From: Galbibacter sp. BG1
GTDB taxonomy: Bacteria; Bacteroidota; Bacteroidia; Flavobacteriales; Flavobacteriaceae
Assembly (NCBI RefSeq): GCF_013391805.1
Contig: NZ_CP058364.1
Coordinates: 1,736,501 to 1,800,500, forward strand
Direction of reading: 5' to 3'
DNA length: 64,000 bases
The position numbers and the translations under genes were made by a program. Shown here piece by piece: positions 50,982-58,631 of the stretch. How positions within the stretch are numbered: position 1 is the stretch's first letter; each line of letters starts with the position of its first letter. Under the pieces are notes generated by a model. The model searched no databases. It was given only the letters and a program-made list of their open reading frames with translations, and was not told the origin of the DNA.

Positions 50982-51057
50982 CTGAAAGCAATTCACAATA
51001 AGGATTATTCCGTTGTGAAAACATTTAGCGCCTCGACTATCTTCGGGGCATTTTTTT
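50982..51057 (+). ncRNA. tracrRNA
   Basis: CTGAAAGCAATTCACAAT at 50984-51001 complements the first 18 nt of the CRISPR repeat, with one G-U pair at the end. It is followed by the conserved II-C core AAGGATTATTCCGTTGTGAA and a terminator: 7-bp stem 51030-51036/51043-51049 with a T run at 51051-51057. A -7-like TATATTCG at 50970-50977 would start the RNA at the anti-repeat. It is divergent from cas9, about 100 bp from its start. A -33 box is not clear. The region 50884-51216 holds no other gene. Confidence 0.92.
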
Positions 51058-51216
51058 GTTAAAGCCTTAAGTATGCTAGATTTTTATAAAAGAAATCGAG
51101 CTTATCATGTTGTTCTTATTTTAGAATTCTCAGGTCTGGGATGAAAAAAGTAATTCTTTATAATTTCAATTTATAAAAAGAGGAAAAATCATCTTTTTAT
51201 CTAAAACAAATAGTAA

Positions 51217-51423
51217 TTAAAAGATATCCTGATTATTTTTTTCTTTCTTTTTCAAAACTCCAATTAAAATTGCAATTCCGTAAGGTTTTATGAGAAATGA
51301 CGCTGGTGTTTGACCGTTTAAATCTGAAGATTTGGATTCTAACCATAAATGAAACTTAGTTTTGTCCCCAAAAACTTTATACCCGTATAGATAGAGTTCT
51401 TTAAGTTCTTTGTTCATTTTCAA
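51217..51423 (-). CDS. small protein with MbcA/ParS-like (DUF2384) pattern
   Basis: The 68-residue protein has KVFGDKTKFHLWLESKSSDLNGQTPASFLIKPYGIAILIGVL. This fits the antitoxin toxin-binding pattern FGD-x-W-L-x-G-x-P-x-L-x(3)-G-x-V found in Xre/MbcA/ParS proteins. There is no RES-type toxin beside it, so it is either an orphan or acts with an unknown partner. The 72-bp gap to the XRE gene on the same strand suggests co-transcription. Confidence 0.55.
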   Translation of the reverse strand: MKMNKELKELYLYGYKVFGDKTKFHLWLESKSSDLNGQTPASFLIKPYGIAILIGVLKKKEKNNQDIF

Positions 51424-51494
51424 AGATTTAGATTTGGGTTATTAAATTTCTCGAATTTGTAAAGTTTTCATTTTTGCATGGCAGCTCTTTTATT

Positions 51495-51731
51495 TTAGGA
51501 CTGCGGCAATTTCAAATTTTTACAAACTTCCTTTAATAAATCGCCAGGGTCAACATCAATAGCTAAGGCTATCAAATATAACTCATCTGCTCTTAGCTTT
51601 GTCGATTCATTTAAGCTTAGTTGTGATAGCCTCGCTTGACTTATTCCTGTTCTCTTAGATACCATAGCTCTATTTACAGACTTCTTTATAAGATATATGC
51701 CTAAAGGGGTCATTTTATTTAGATTTTTCAC
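51495..51731 (-). CDS. XRE-family transcriptional regulator
   Basis: The 78-residue protein consists mainly of a helix-turn-helix: VNRAMVSKRTGISQARLSQL, then STKLRADELYLIALAIDVDPGDLL. It is divergent from the HEPN operon, and two near-identical 12-bp sites lie between them, so it probably represses both directions. It may be an antitoxin-like regulator of that operon, or the island's own control gene. Confidence 0.85.
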   Translation of the reverse strand: MKNLNKMTPLGIYLIKKSVNRAMVSKRTGISQARLSQLSLNESTKLRADELYLIALAIDVDPGDLLKEVCKNLKLPQS

Positions 51732-51755
51732 ATATAAATGTATTAAAGATTAATA

Positions 51756-51831
51756 TTTCTTTAGAATTTCTATATTTTTATTTTGATTTTTGATAGATTA
51801 TTAATAGGTTTGTTTAGATTTTCTATAGAAA
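51756..51831. promoter_or_regulatory. putative operators for the XRE regulator
   Basis: TTTCTATAGAAA, a perfect 12-bp palindrome at 51820-51831, recurs with two changes as TTTCTTTAGAAT at 51756-51767, 64 bp apart, in the 128-bp gap between the divergent XRE and HEPN genes. Confidence 0.45.
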
Positions 51832-51859
51832 TAAACAGTAAATCTAATGACGAATTATT

Positions 51860-53053
51860 ATGCAAAATTTAAATAATCTTCAAGATCGACATGTTATTGG
51901 TAAACTAACGTCAATATTAGATGTAGAATTTATATATGAAACAAAAGATTTTACCGAGTTTTTATTCATTATCATTCTCAAAGGCAATTGCTCTTCATTG
52001 ACCCAAGAGTTGTCCTCAATGGTCGCTAAAATTTTCCAAGAGAAAACGGACTTTCTCTACCGGATATTCCCTTTTGAATATGCCCGGCAACAATTAGCTG
52101 AAGAGAACCTATTCTTTATTTATGGGTGTAGCCCTGCAAACTTGATCTATATTAGTCCCAATGTTGAAAATCAGCTTATCGATAGAGCCATAGATGTGAA
52201 TACTTTTAACAGGATTGAAAGTGTTTTTAAAAAAGAACACAATAAAATAAACGCGTTCCTGGAAGGTGCTATTTTCTTTATTGAAAAAGGGAATCTTCCC
52301 CAGGCGGCTTTTATGCTCCATCAATATATAGAACTCTGGTTCCGCTACACTGGGCAGTTTGTCATGGGCAAGGAACGCAAAAGCCATAGTATAAAAGAAC
52401 TGCAAAACTATTTAAAAGCCTTTGTACCGGGACTTGGCAATCTTTTCAATACAGAAATAGAAGAGGAACAGAATCTATTGAGACTGTTGGATGAGGCGTA
52501 TATAGCCACACGTTATCATAACAACTATCACATTAATGAAGAACAAATACAAAAGATACTTGAAAAAGCAAATGAAGCATATGCCCATGTGGAGACGATG
52601 TTTAAACTTAAAATGAAAGTCTGCAGAGATAAACTTTCTGAAACCCAGGAACCAAAATTGGAACCAAGCATAAAAACTCCAATAGCGCCTTTGGTGGATT
52701 ACCAAGAAATCAGGGATAAGATACGGGACCTTGCAAAAAGAAAACTATACGAGATAAAACCGGGTTCCAAAAAATTCTACTACAAAGCGAACTTTAAAGT
52801 CGGCGGCCTTGCTGATATCCTTTATGATATAGCCGGAATTATGAAGGTGTACATTATAGCTCTGGAACACGCCGATAGCAGTTATGGAAGGTTAATCCCT
52901 CAGCCCCATGTCAACATCCAAACTGCCCTGGAGCATATTTTACAATTGCTGCCATTTGAGGAGTTAGAGTGTTTGGAAGAAATTATCGAAGAATATATTA
53001 TGCCTTATGAAAACAAAGAAAAGGAAACCGTTGAAAACCCTGCAAGAGCTTAA
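51860..53053 (+). CDS. HEPN-domain protein with C-terminal domain shared by three downstream genes
   Basis: The 397-residue protein has three parts. Residues 1-110 are unrecognised; position suggests a degenerate nucleotidyltransferase, but the GSxxxG and DxD motifs are absent. Residues about 125-255 form a HEPN domain (QAAFMLHQYIELWFRYTG ... DEAYIATRYHNNYHI) with the RNase-type motif R218-x5-H224. Residues about 280-385 form a domain that recurs alone in the next three genes (YQEIRDKIRDLAKRKL ... ALEHILQLLPFEELECLEEI). HEPN proteins are often toxins or RNases in defence systems. It overlaps the next gene by 47 bp. Operon and XRE neighbour suggest a regulated toxin-like module. Confidence 0.8.
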   Translation: MQNLNNLQDRHVIGKLTSILDVEFIYETKDFTEFLFIIILKGNCSSLTQELSSMVAKIFQEKTDFLYRIFPFEYARQQLAEENLFFIYGCSPANLIYISPNVENQLIDRAIDVNTFNRIESVFKKEHNKINAFLEGAIFFIEKGNLPQAAFMLHQYIELWFRYTGQFVMGKERKSHSIKELQNYLKAFVPGLGNLFNTEIEEEQNLLRLLDEAYIATRYHNNYHINEEQIQKILEKANEAYAHVETMFKLKMKVCRDKLSETQEPKLEPSIKTPIAPLVDYQEIRDKIRDLAKRKLYEIKPGSKKFYYKANFKVGGLADILYDIAGIMKVYIIALEHADSSYGRLIPQPHVNIQTALEHILQLLPFEELECLEEIIEEYIMPYENKEKETVENPARA

Positions 53054-53405
53054 AGAGCTTGTAGCAAATACAAAAGGGAGGTTGGGAAAAACCGACCAGT
53101 TTTGGGATGGCGAACCCTTGCAAAAAGCCGAAATCCGCATGTGCAATTATTATGAACTGATGCTGAAAATTGAATCCCTGATCAAAGTATGTGCATTCAC
53201 CTTGGATGGGGAAGGTACCTATTTTACATCCTCTCTTTTTAGCCAATATACAGACGCCAATACAAAAGACCGAAATGCTACTGTCTGCATTGTTCTGGAA
53301 TTAATACTCACTATGTTGCCCAAAAGTGAAATGGTGTGCTATGATAAAATTTTAGAAATGCTCTCAGAAGTTAATAATGATAAAAAGGATCAATCTAAAA
53401 CCTAA
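53007..53405 (+). CDS. small HEPN-operon protein 1 (shared ~105-aa domain)
   Basis: The 132-residue protein carries the shared domain: a helix LQELKELVANTKGRL, the core YYELMLKIESLIKVCAFTL, and the C-terminal VLELILTMLPKSEMVCYDKI. It lacks a HEPN motif. The start lies within the end of the HEPN gene and the stop just before the next ORF. Function unknown; it could be a partner or antagonist of the HEPN protein. Confidence 0.75.
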   Translation: MKTKKRKPLKTLQELKELVANTKGRLGKTDQFWDGEPLQKAEIRMCNYYELMLKIESLIKVCAFTLDGEGTYFTSSLFSQYTDANTKDRNATVCIVLELILTMLPKSEMVCYDKILEMLSEVNNDKKDQSKT

Positions 53406-53409
53406 AGTG

Positions 53410-53769
53410 ATGAACCCAAACGAAAAAAAACTGATCAACAATTTAAAACAACATGCAAAGGATCATCATCCCACTTTAAGGCCACATTCTTTTTATGAGG
53501 ATAAATTTGAAGTGAGCCTGTTTTATGTAGAAGACCATGCAGAACTATTGCTTACTGTCCGTGCATTGGTGCACCTAGCTATGAGGACCATTGACCCTGA
53601 ATTGAGTCTGGATACTATCTCCGAAAGAAATGAAAAATACTATGTCCGCCATTTGCTTGCCATTGCCAACCGTTTAATGCCAAAGGGGGAGGAAGCCCTT
53701 ATGGATCACCTCAATCTTTATTATAGGGAAGAGGGGTTGGGGATAAAAAGGGGTAAGGATCAAAAGTAA
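53410..53769 (+). CDS. small HEPN-operon protein 2 (shared ~105-aa domain)
   Basis: With the ATG at 53410 the protein has 119 residues. It shows LINNLKQHAKDHHPTLRP, the core DHAELLLTVRALVHLAMRTI and LLAIANRLMPKGEEALMDHL, aligned with its neighbours. A start at 53377 would overlap the upstream gene and add unconserved residues. Only 4 bp separate it from the upstream stop. Confidence 0.72.
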   Translation: MNPNEKKLINNLKQHAKDHHPTLRPHSFYEDKFEVSLFYVEDHAELLLTVRALVHLAMRTIDPELSLDTISERNEKYYVRHLLAIANRLMPKGEEALMDHLNLYYREEGLGIKRGKDQK

Positions 53770-53813
53770 AAGGACAAATAGAAAAGCTTATGTATAATTG
53801 AAAATTGAGCACC

Positions 53814-54155
53814 ATGAAAAAGAAACAAATCAGCGAATTACAAGCATTGGCCAATGATAAATTGAACACATTACAACCTTCCAATATTCGGAAAGGAAAA
53901 TATAAACCCTCTTTTTTGGAGTTTGAAGGCTATACCGATTTGTTCATTACCATTGAGGCATTGATCAATGTGAGTATACTAGCGGCACAGGGGGATACCT
54001 TTTCACCTCCAAGGATTAAGGATCATGGTATGGATATCCGTCGGACTTTAGAACTTGCAAACCATCTTTTGCCTTTTGAAGAAGGAGAGTTTTTGGATGA
54101 ATCTTACAGGCTTTTAAAAAAAAATCCTAAATCTTCTTTTGAAAAGGAGGAATAG
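53814..54155 (+). CDS. small HEPN-operon protein 3 (shared ~105-aa domain)
   Basis: With the ATG at 53814 (TTG 53805 is possible) the protein has 113 residues. It repeats the domain: ISELQALANDKLNTLQPS, GYTDLFITIEALINVSILAA and TLELANHLLPFEEGEFLDES. Its last block is closest to that of the HEPN protein. It ends 26 bp before the convergent mobilisation gene. Confidence 0.72.
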   Translation: MKKKQISELQALANDKLNTLQPSNIRKGKYKPSFLEFEGYTDLFITIEALINVSILAAQGDTFSPPRIKDHGMDIRRTLELANHLLPFEEGEFLDESYRLLKKNPKSSFEKEE

Positions 54156-54180
54156 CCCCCAAATCTTACCATAACTAATA

Positions 54181-54627
54181 CTATTTGGCTTGGTTTTCTT
54201 TCGGGTTCGCCCAATTCAGATATTGTTCTTCTATTTTAGGATGTTCTTTTAAAAAATCTAGATAGTGATTTTCCAGTCGTATAACATTGTATTTGAGTTC
54301 CCTATTTTTATGGCGATAGCTAAGTGTGGTAAAACCCAGTACCAATAGCAGTACCACGAAGAATGACCCAATCGCTACCGACCATTTCGGGAACAAACGT
54401 GACCTGTTAAGACTGTTGAGCAGTTCCTTGGTATTCTTTTCCTGTGTTGCTTCAAACCGCTCCAGCCTTTTTAGATGGGTTTCCAAAAGGTACTCGATAC
54501 GTGAGGCGTCTGCTTTTACCTTAACTTCCTTGAGGTTCTTGGAAAGTTTTTCCAATTTGGTCACCGATGTATTAAACCCTTCTATCTCTTCTGTCAGCAA
54601 CGCTGTTATTTCTTCCAATTTTGCCAT
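54181..54627 (-). CDS. mobilisation-associated coiled-coil membrane protein
   Basis: The 148-residue protein has a long coiled coil (about 1-75), one transmembrane helix (SVAIGSFFVVLLLVLGFTTL) and a helical tail. It directly follows the relaxase gene on the same strand, a frequent position for such proteins in Bacteroidota mobilisable elements. Its role in transfer is not known to me. Confidence 0.65.
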   Translation of the reverse strand: MAKLEEITALLTEEIEGFNTSVTKLEKLSKNLKEVKVKADASRIEYLLETHLKRLERFEATQEKNTKELLNSLNRSRLFPKWSVAIGSFFVVLLLVLGFTTLSYRHKNRELKYNVIRLENHYLDFLKEHPKIEEQYLNWANPKENQAK

Positions 54628-54639
54628 ATCGTATCCAAT

Positions 54640-55512
54640 TTAATAACCGATCCCGATCCCCGTATCGATCGCTTTTTTAATCACATGTTTCACTACCTTT
54701 TTGGCCAGGGAAGCCGCCAGGTTGGGATGTAGGGTTACCGCTTGGCTCATTATTTTAAGGGTGCTTTCCTTGGATAGTCTGGGCCCATTTTCCCTGTTCT
54801 GGGCAATGGCCTGCAATATTTTACTGGCGGACATATCCCTGTGCACCGCACTCCCTTTTAAGTACTGCGGCCCATGGGCAAACCGGAACCCCTGCAGTTG
54901 ATTGGATTTATTGATTACGGAGATCACTTTCACTCCGTTCTTTTCCATCAGTTTGATGTACCTGTCGATTGTCCCCGGCTTTTCCAACAGTGCCCTTTGA
55001 TGGTGCTCTTTGATGACCGCACGGGTATATAACAGGGACTGTTGTTTTTCCCGTTGCACCTCCCTTGCCGTTGTCAACTGCATTTCCTTGGCCACTTTTT
55101 CAGCGGCCAGTTGACTTTGCTTTCCGATATAACTGTCATTGTACGCCTTTCCATCAAACCCAATGCGGTTCACGTACAAATGGATATGGAGGTGGGTTTT
55201 ATCCCGGTGCACAAAAGCCATCGCTTGGTGCTCCTGCAGTTTCATCTGTTTTACGAACCTACCGGTGAGCTCCCCCAATTGTTTTGCGTTTAGTTTCTTG
55301 CCATCTTCCACGGTAGGGCTCAGTACAAAACTCAGGGTGTTCTTCTGGCAACGGGCATTGGTATCCTGTACGATCTTGAACTCCTTGGTCACTTCCGATG
55401 GGGTTTCCCCGGCCAAGTGTGCCCTATAGACAATTTCTGCATCCTTTTCCTGGTCCATCCCATACTGCATGGAAGCCCTCGTGTGCGCTATGGCCATTCC
55501 TTTCCCTATCAT
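54640..55512 (-). CDS. MobA/VirD2-family relaxase
   Basis: The 290-residue protein nicks oriT to start conjugative transfer. It has the HUH motif THLHIHLYVNRI (His107, His109, His111) after FVHRDK, and the nucleophile Tyr would lie in the N-terminal region (possibly Tyr17). The tail (about 180-290) is basic and probably binds DNA. It overlaps mobC by 4 bp. No coupling protein or secretion genes are present, so the island depends on a helper. Confidence 0.93.
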   Translation of the reverse strand: MIGKGMAIAHTRASMQYGMDQEKDAEIVYRAHLAGETPSEVTKEFKIVQDTNARCQKNTLSFVLSPTVEDGKKLNAKQLGELTGRFVKQMKLQEHQAMAFVHRDKTHLHIHLYVNRIGFDGKAYNDSYIGKQSQLAAEKVAKEMQLTTAREVQREKQQSLLYTRAVIKEHHQRALLEKPGTIDRYIKLMEKNGVKVISVINKSNQLQGFRFAHGPQYLKGSAVHRDMSASKILQAIAQNRENGPRLSKESTLKIMSQAVTLHPNLAASLAKKVVKHVIKKAIDTGIGIGY

Positions 55513-55826
55513 TTTTTAAAGTTTTGTAAGTGGTCCTTGATTTCGTCAGCAAGTAGGTACACTTCTTCGGTCAGCTTGGGGTCCCTTTTTTTGAACATGT
55601 TCCCAATGCGCTTAAAATGGTGGTGGTACTGAACAAGGGCCTTATAGACCTCGATCTGCTCCTCGGTAAACCGTTCAATGATCTTATCATCCATGGCCGC
55701 CATGCGGCAATAGGAACTCAAACTGAGGTTGGCCCTTTTTGCCTTGACCTGCAACAGTCTTTTTTCAAACCGGGTACACCGGAATTTGACGAAAGTGGAT
55801 TTTATGTTGACTCTGGCTTTTGCCAT
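55509..55826 (-). CDS. MobC-like relaxosome accessory protein
   Basis: The 105-residue protein has a ribbon-helix-helix-like N-terminus (STFVKFRCTRFEKRLLQVKAKRANLSLSSYCRMAAM) and a helical C-terminal region. MobC proteins help open oriT DNA for the relaxase. Position directly upstream of the relaxase and next to the putative oriT agrees. Confidence 0.88.
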   Translation of the reverse strand: MAKARVNIKSTFVKFRCTRFEKRLLQVKAKRANLSLSSYCRMAAMDDKIIERFTEEQIEVYKALVQYHHHFKRIGNMFKKRDPKLTEEVYLLADEIKDHLQNFKK

Positions 55827-55957
55827 GGTTCAATTGTTAGAATTAGGAAGTGTTTCTATTTTTGGTGCCAAAGGTGCCCAGCACCCTTTGCGACCTCCGG
55901 GAGCAAAGCAAGATGGTTTTTGTGGCAACAAAAACACATCTTGAAATTGCTGCGCAA
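55827..55957. other. putative origin of transfer (oriT)
   Basis: This 131-bp gap between mobC and the primase gene has two inverted repeats: 55869-55890 (CAAAGGTG and CACCCTTTG) and 55909-55943, with arms CAAGATGGTTTTTGT and ACAAAAACACATCTTG around GGCA. Between them lies CGACCTCCGGGAGCAAAG. Inverted repeats beside a nick site next to mobC are typical for mobilisable elements. The exact nick site is not identified. Confidence 0.5.
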
Positions 55958-56830
55958 TTACCCATCCGGTTTTCCCGTCCACCATGCGTTTATATCCTTA
56001 AAACCCGAATACAATACCGACCTATCCACGGCTTTTGAATGGGAAGCCAGTAAAAATTCCGTAGCCTTTTTACCCGCACTGTCCCGATCCAAATAAAGTT
56101 CCACATGTTCATAGTCTTTCAAATAACCGGGAACCTTTTTTACAAACGCCACGGAGTTTAGGACAAGTATATCTGCTCCTTTGGAAAGGTTGCGGCAATG
56201 ACTTGCAAGTGTGAGCAGGTCGAACATACCTTCGCACACAACCAGGTTAGTGCATTGATTCTTTACAAAAGTTATATCCTTAGGAGAAACACTGCCTTTA
56301 AAGAATTTGTTCCTGAGCTCATAACCACTGGATATATTTTTAAGTCCGATGGCAAAATAGTTTTTGCCTTTCAACCTGAAATGTACTTCTTCGGCATATA
56401 ACCTTGCCACTGCAGGTTTAATTTTCCGTGACCTTAAATAACCGATCAGGGCAGGGTGCGTGATGGGCCTTACATCCATAACCTCTATACCTGGTCCCTT
56501 TTTTGAACTGGGCCGCTGCTGAAAAGAAAAAAACAAAGTTTCATTGCCCAAAAACATCAAGGCCTTTTTTACCGGACATTGTTTTATCAGGCAGACCAGG
56601 TCGATCACATTGCCGCCTATACCGGCACCATGGTCGTACCATCGGTTCAGTGTCAGGGATACCTTGAAAGAGGCTTGTGTTTCTGACCGGAAGGGGCTCA
56701 GAAACCAAGCTTCTTTCTCCGTTTGTCGGGTGGGGAAATGCCCTAGTTTTGCGAGTGCCTGCACGGTGCAAACACTACGGGCTTTTTCACACGATAGTTT
56801 GTTGGTTCTCTCTTTTTTCATGGGCTGCAT
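55958..56830 (-). CDS. Toprim-domain primase of the island
   Basis: The 290-residue protein has an N-terminal primase zinc-finger-like region without an obvious complete Cys/His set (SPFRSETQASFKVSLTLNRWYDHGAGIGGNVIDL) and a Toprim domain with Glu in VVCEGMFDLLTL and the DxD in ELYLDRDSAG. It would prime replication of the excised element. ATG at 56821 would remove three residues. Confidence 0.85.
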   Translation of the reverse strand: MQPMKKERTNKLSCEKARSVCTVQALAKLGHFPTRQTEKEAWFLSPFRSETQASFKVSLTLNRWYDHGAGIGGNVIDLVCLIKQCPVKKALMFLGNETLFFSFQQRPSSKKGPGIEVMDVRPITHPALIGYLRSRKIKPAVARLYAEEVHFRLKGKNYFAIGLKNISSGYELRNKFFKGSVSPKDITFVKNQCTNLVVCEGMFDLLTLASHCRNLSKGADILVLNSVAFVKKVPGYLKDYEHVELYLDRDSAGKKATEFLLASHSKAVDRSVLYSGFKDINAWWTGKPDG

Positions 56831-56855
56831 GGTTTTCTGAAAAATTTTGATAAAA

Positions 56856-57051
56856 TGATGAAGAATCCTTCTTAACCCCTATATTTACTGGTACTTCACA
56901 CTTCATCATTTTTTCATCATTCATCAAACTGTTTTGCTGATCTTCATCATTTTTAATGGAATCTAATTTTGATGAACGTTTGATGAAACTTTGATGAAGG
57001 ATTATTTTATTGATAATCAATTACTTACATTTTTAATTCATCATTTCATCA
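56856..57051. repeat. iteron-like TGATGAA/TTCATCA repeat region, putative replication origin
   Basis: Ten copies of the heptamer TGATGAA or its complement TTCATCA occur here. Three TTTGATGAAnn units follow each other at exactly 11 bp (56970, 56981, 56992), and opposite-strand copies lie at 56902, 56913, 56920 and 56943. The region separates primase and helicase genes. The last two copies fall within the helicase 3' end. Any gene on it is unlikely. Confidence 0.55.
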
Positions 57052-58238
57052 AAAATTCCATAAATCTTTTTTCTTTCAACAGCAAAATATCTTCCGACAC
57101 GGCTGATCTGGACAAACTCACCATAACTGGTATACTCGTACCCCTGATAGGAATTTGAATTGTCTGAAGGGGTAAGCCCCCATTTGTTTTTCAGTATTCT
57201 CCGGATGTCGTTCGGTTCGAAGTTTTTACGGCGCACCTTGCCCAGGTTCGAAACGATTTCCCTTGGGGTGACCCTGAGCTCATCTACACCGGTAGCCTCG
57301 AACATTTCGTAGAGCAGGTGCACCATTTCCCTCTCGACCGCATTGTTGTTCAGCCAGACCAGTTTCTTTAGCGCCCTGGTCTTGATCTGTTCCGGGGTGA
57401 ACCACATCCGTGTTTTCTTTTCAGAGGCGAAGGAACGGTCCCGAAGTAACTGCAGAAAGGCGGGTATTTCAGAAATGAGCTTGTGCAGGTATTCGGTGTC
57501 CTCGGTATCGAAAGGGGGCACCTTCCTTACCCAAAAGCGGATTTCATTGGAATCTATCAGAATGAACGTATCCTCGTTATTGCTACAGAGAATGAATTTC
57601 CCGAAAAATTCGACCTCTTCCCGGTCCTTGCCCTTGGCCTCTATTTTGTCCTTATCTGTGGTGCTCAAATATTTAAGCCGTTCGGTGATCTCTTTTTTAT
57701 CGAAGAACACCTCGTCCACCGCAACTATCACCTTCGAAACCCAATCGGCATTGAACTGTGAGGAAAAGCTGTCCCCTTTGATATAGGTCATGTTCTGGCC
57801 AAAGATGGCCTTGAGCCATTTGATAAAGGTGCTTTTCCCGGTGCCGCGCTCTTTGCTGACCAAACATAGGATGGGCAGTATCTGTGAGGGGTTCTCATAG
57901 ATTATCTTAAGGTAATCCATGCCGAGTTCGGCCTGTTCCCCGAAGATGTGCCTCACAAACCCAATGGAAACGGGGCATTTTCCCTTCTTGGGTGCCATGG
58001 GCAGCTCGTGGTAGGTGTTATAGGAATTACCGACCACTTGCTCGTACCCTATATGCTCAGGGATACAGCAGAACCCGTCGAGTTTTGGGATCTTGGAAAG
58101 ATAGGACTTCCCGTGGTCTGTAATGATCGTTTCCTTGTTCCAACGGACCATGATGGAAATGGAGTCCCCAGATATAAGGGGTCTCTCGATATCTTTCCAA
58201 TACGTGGTGCCGATGCGTCTGTACGGTATCTTTTTCAT
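57033..58238 (-). CDS. SF3-like helicase (VirE/primase-helicase type)
   Basis: With the ATG at 58238 the protein has 401 residues. The Walker A motif GTGKST is at residues 132-137, Walker B VIVAVDEVFF follows, and a sensor region FILCSNNEDTFI is present. The end has a winged-helix-like part (NDIRRILKNKWGL). This type acts in replication of Bacteroidota mobilisable elements and plasmids. A longer start at 58304 is rejected because its 22 extra residues are hydrophobic and unconserved. Confidence 0.85.
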   Translation of the reverse strand: MKKIPYRRIGTTYWKDIERPLISGDSISIMVRWNKETIITDHGKSYLSKIPKLDGFCCIPEHIGYEQVVGNSYNTYHELPMAPKKGKCPVSIGFVRHIFGEQAELGMDYLKIIYENPSQILPILCLVSKERGTGKSTFIKWLKAIFGQNMTYIKGDSFSSQFNADWVSKVIVAVDEVFFDKKEITERLKYLSTTDKDKIEAKGKDREEVEFFGKFILCSNNEDTFILIDSNEIRFWVRKVPPFDTEDTEYLHKLISEIPAFLQLLRDRSFASEKKTRMWFTPEQIKTRALKKLVWLNNNAVEREMVHLLYEMFEATGVDELRVTPREIVSNLGKVRRKNFEPNDIRRILKNKWGLTPSDNSNSYQGYEYTSYGEFVQISRVGRYFAVERKKIYGIFDEMMN

Positions 58239-58307
58239 AAAAATATAATTTAGAAATTGTAGATAGGATATAACTTTGAAATAGTTGTTAAACCATAAAA
58301 CCAAAGC

Positions 58308-58589
58308 CTATGGTTTCTTCAGTACATAATCCAGTGCCTGGTTTTTGATCTCACCTTGTGATTTGCGGCCATTCCTTAACAGCCATGCGTTAAGACGGTC
58401 GATATCGAAGAATATCATTTTTCCATTGGGCTTGCTATGGGGAATGATCCCTGCAGAGGTCAGTTTGTAGAGATAGCTCCTTGATATACCCGTGTAATCA
58501 CAGGCCTCTTCCAAGGTGAGTACTTTTTTCGAGCCCAACAGAAGGCTTTCAATCCTGTCGAGTTTCTCTTGTAATTTAATGTTGTCCAT
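58308..58589 (-). CDS. excisionase-like helix-turn-helix protein
   Basis: The 93-residue protein (start MDNIKLQ) has the MerR/Xis-type motif KKVLTLEEACDYTGISRSYLYKLTSAGIIPHSKPNGKMIFF. It is the first gene of the minus-strand module HTH-helicase-primase-mobC-mobA and may control excision, transcription of the module, or both. A perfect palindrome upstream is a candidate operator. Confidence 0.85.
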   Translation of the reverse strand: MDNIKLQEKLDRIESLLLGSKKVLTLEEACDYTGISRSYLYKLTSAGIIPHSKPNGKMIFFDIDRLNAWLLRNGRKSQGEIKNQALDYVLKKP

Positions 58590-58615
58590 TGTATCTGTTT
58601 TAAAGATTAATAATG

Positions 58616-58631
58616 AACAAAGCGCTTTGTT
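58616..58631. promoter_or_regulatory. perfect 16-bp palindrome upstream of the HTH gene
   Basis: AACAAAGCGCTTTGTT lies 27 bp before the start of the HTH gene, a suitable place for an operator. A palindrome of this length is expected about once in this window by chance. The rest of 58632-59048 is AT-rich with nothing that I can assign. Confidence 0.35.

Noticed and set aside
55042-55629. Several plus-strand frames over the relaxase and mobC genes
   Set aside because: They are antisense shadows of well-supported MobA and MobC genes.
56787-57020. Minus-strand 77-codon frame between primase and helicase
   Set aside because: It is low-complexity translation of the TGATGAA repeats and overlaps the primase start.
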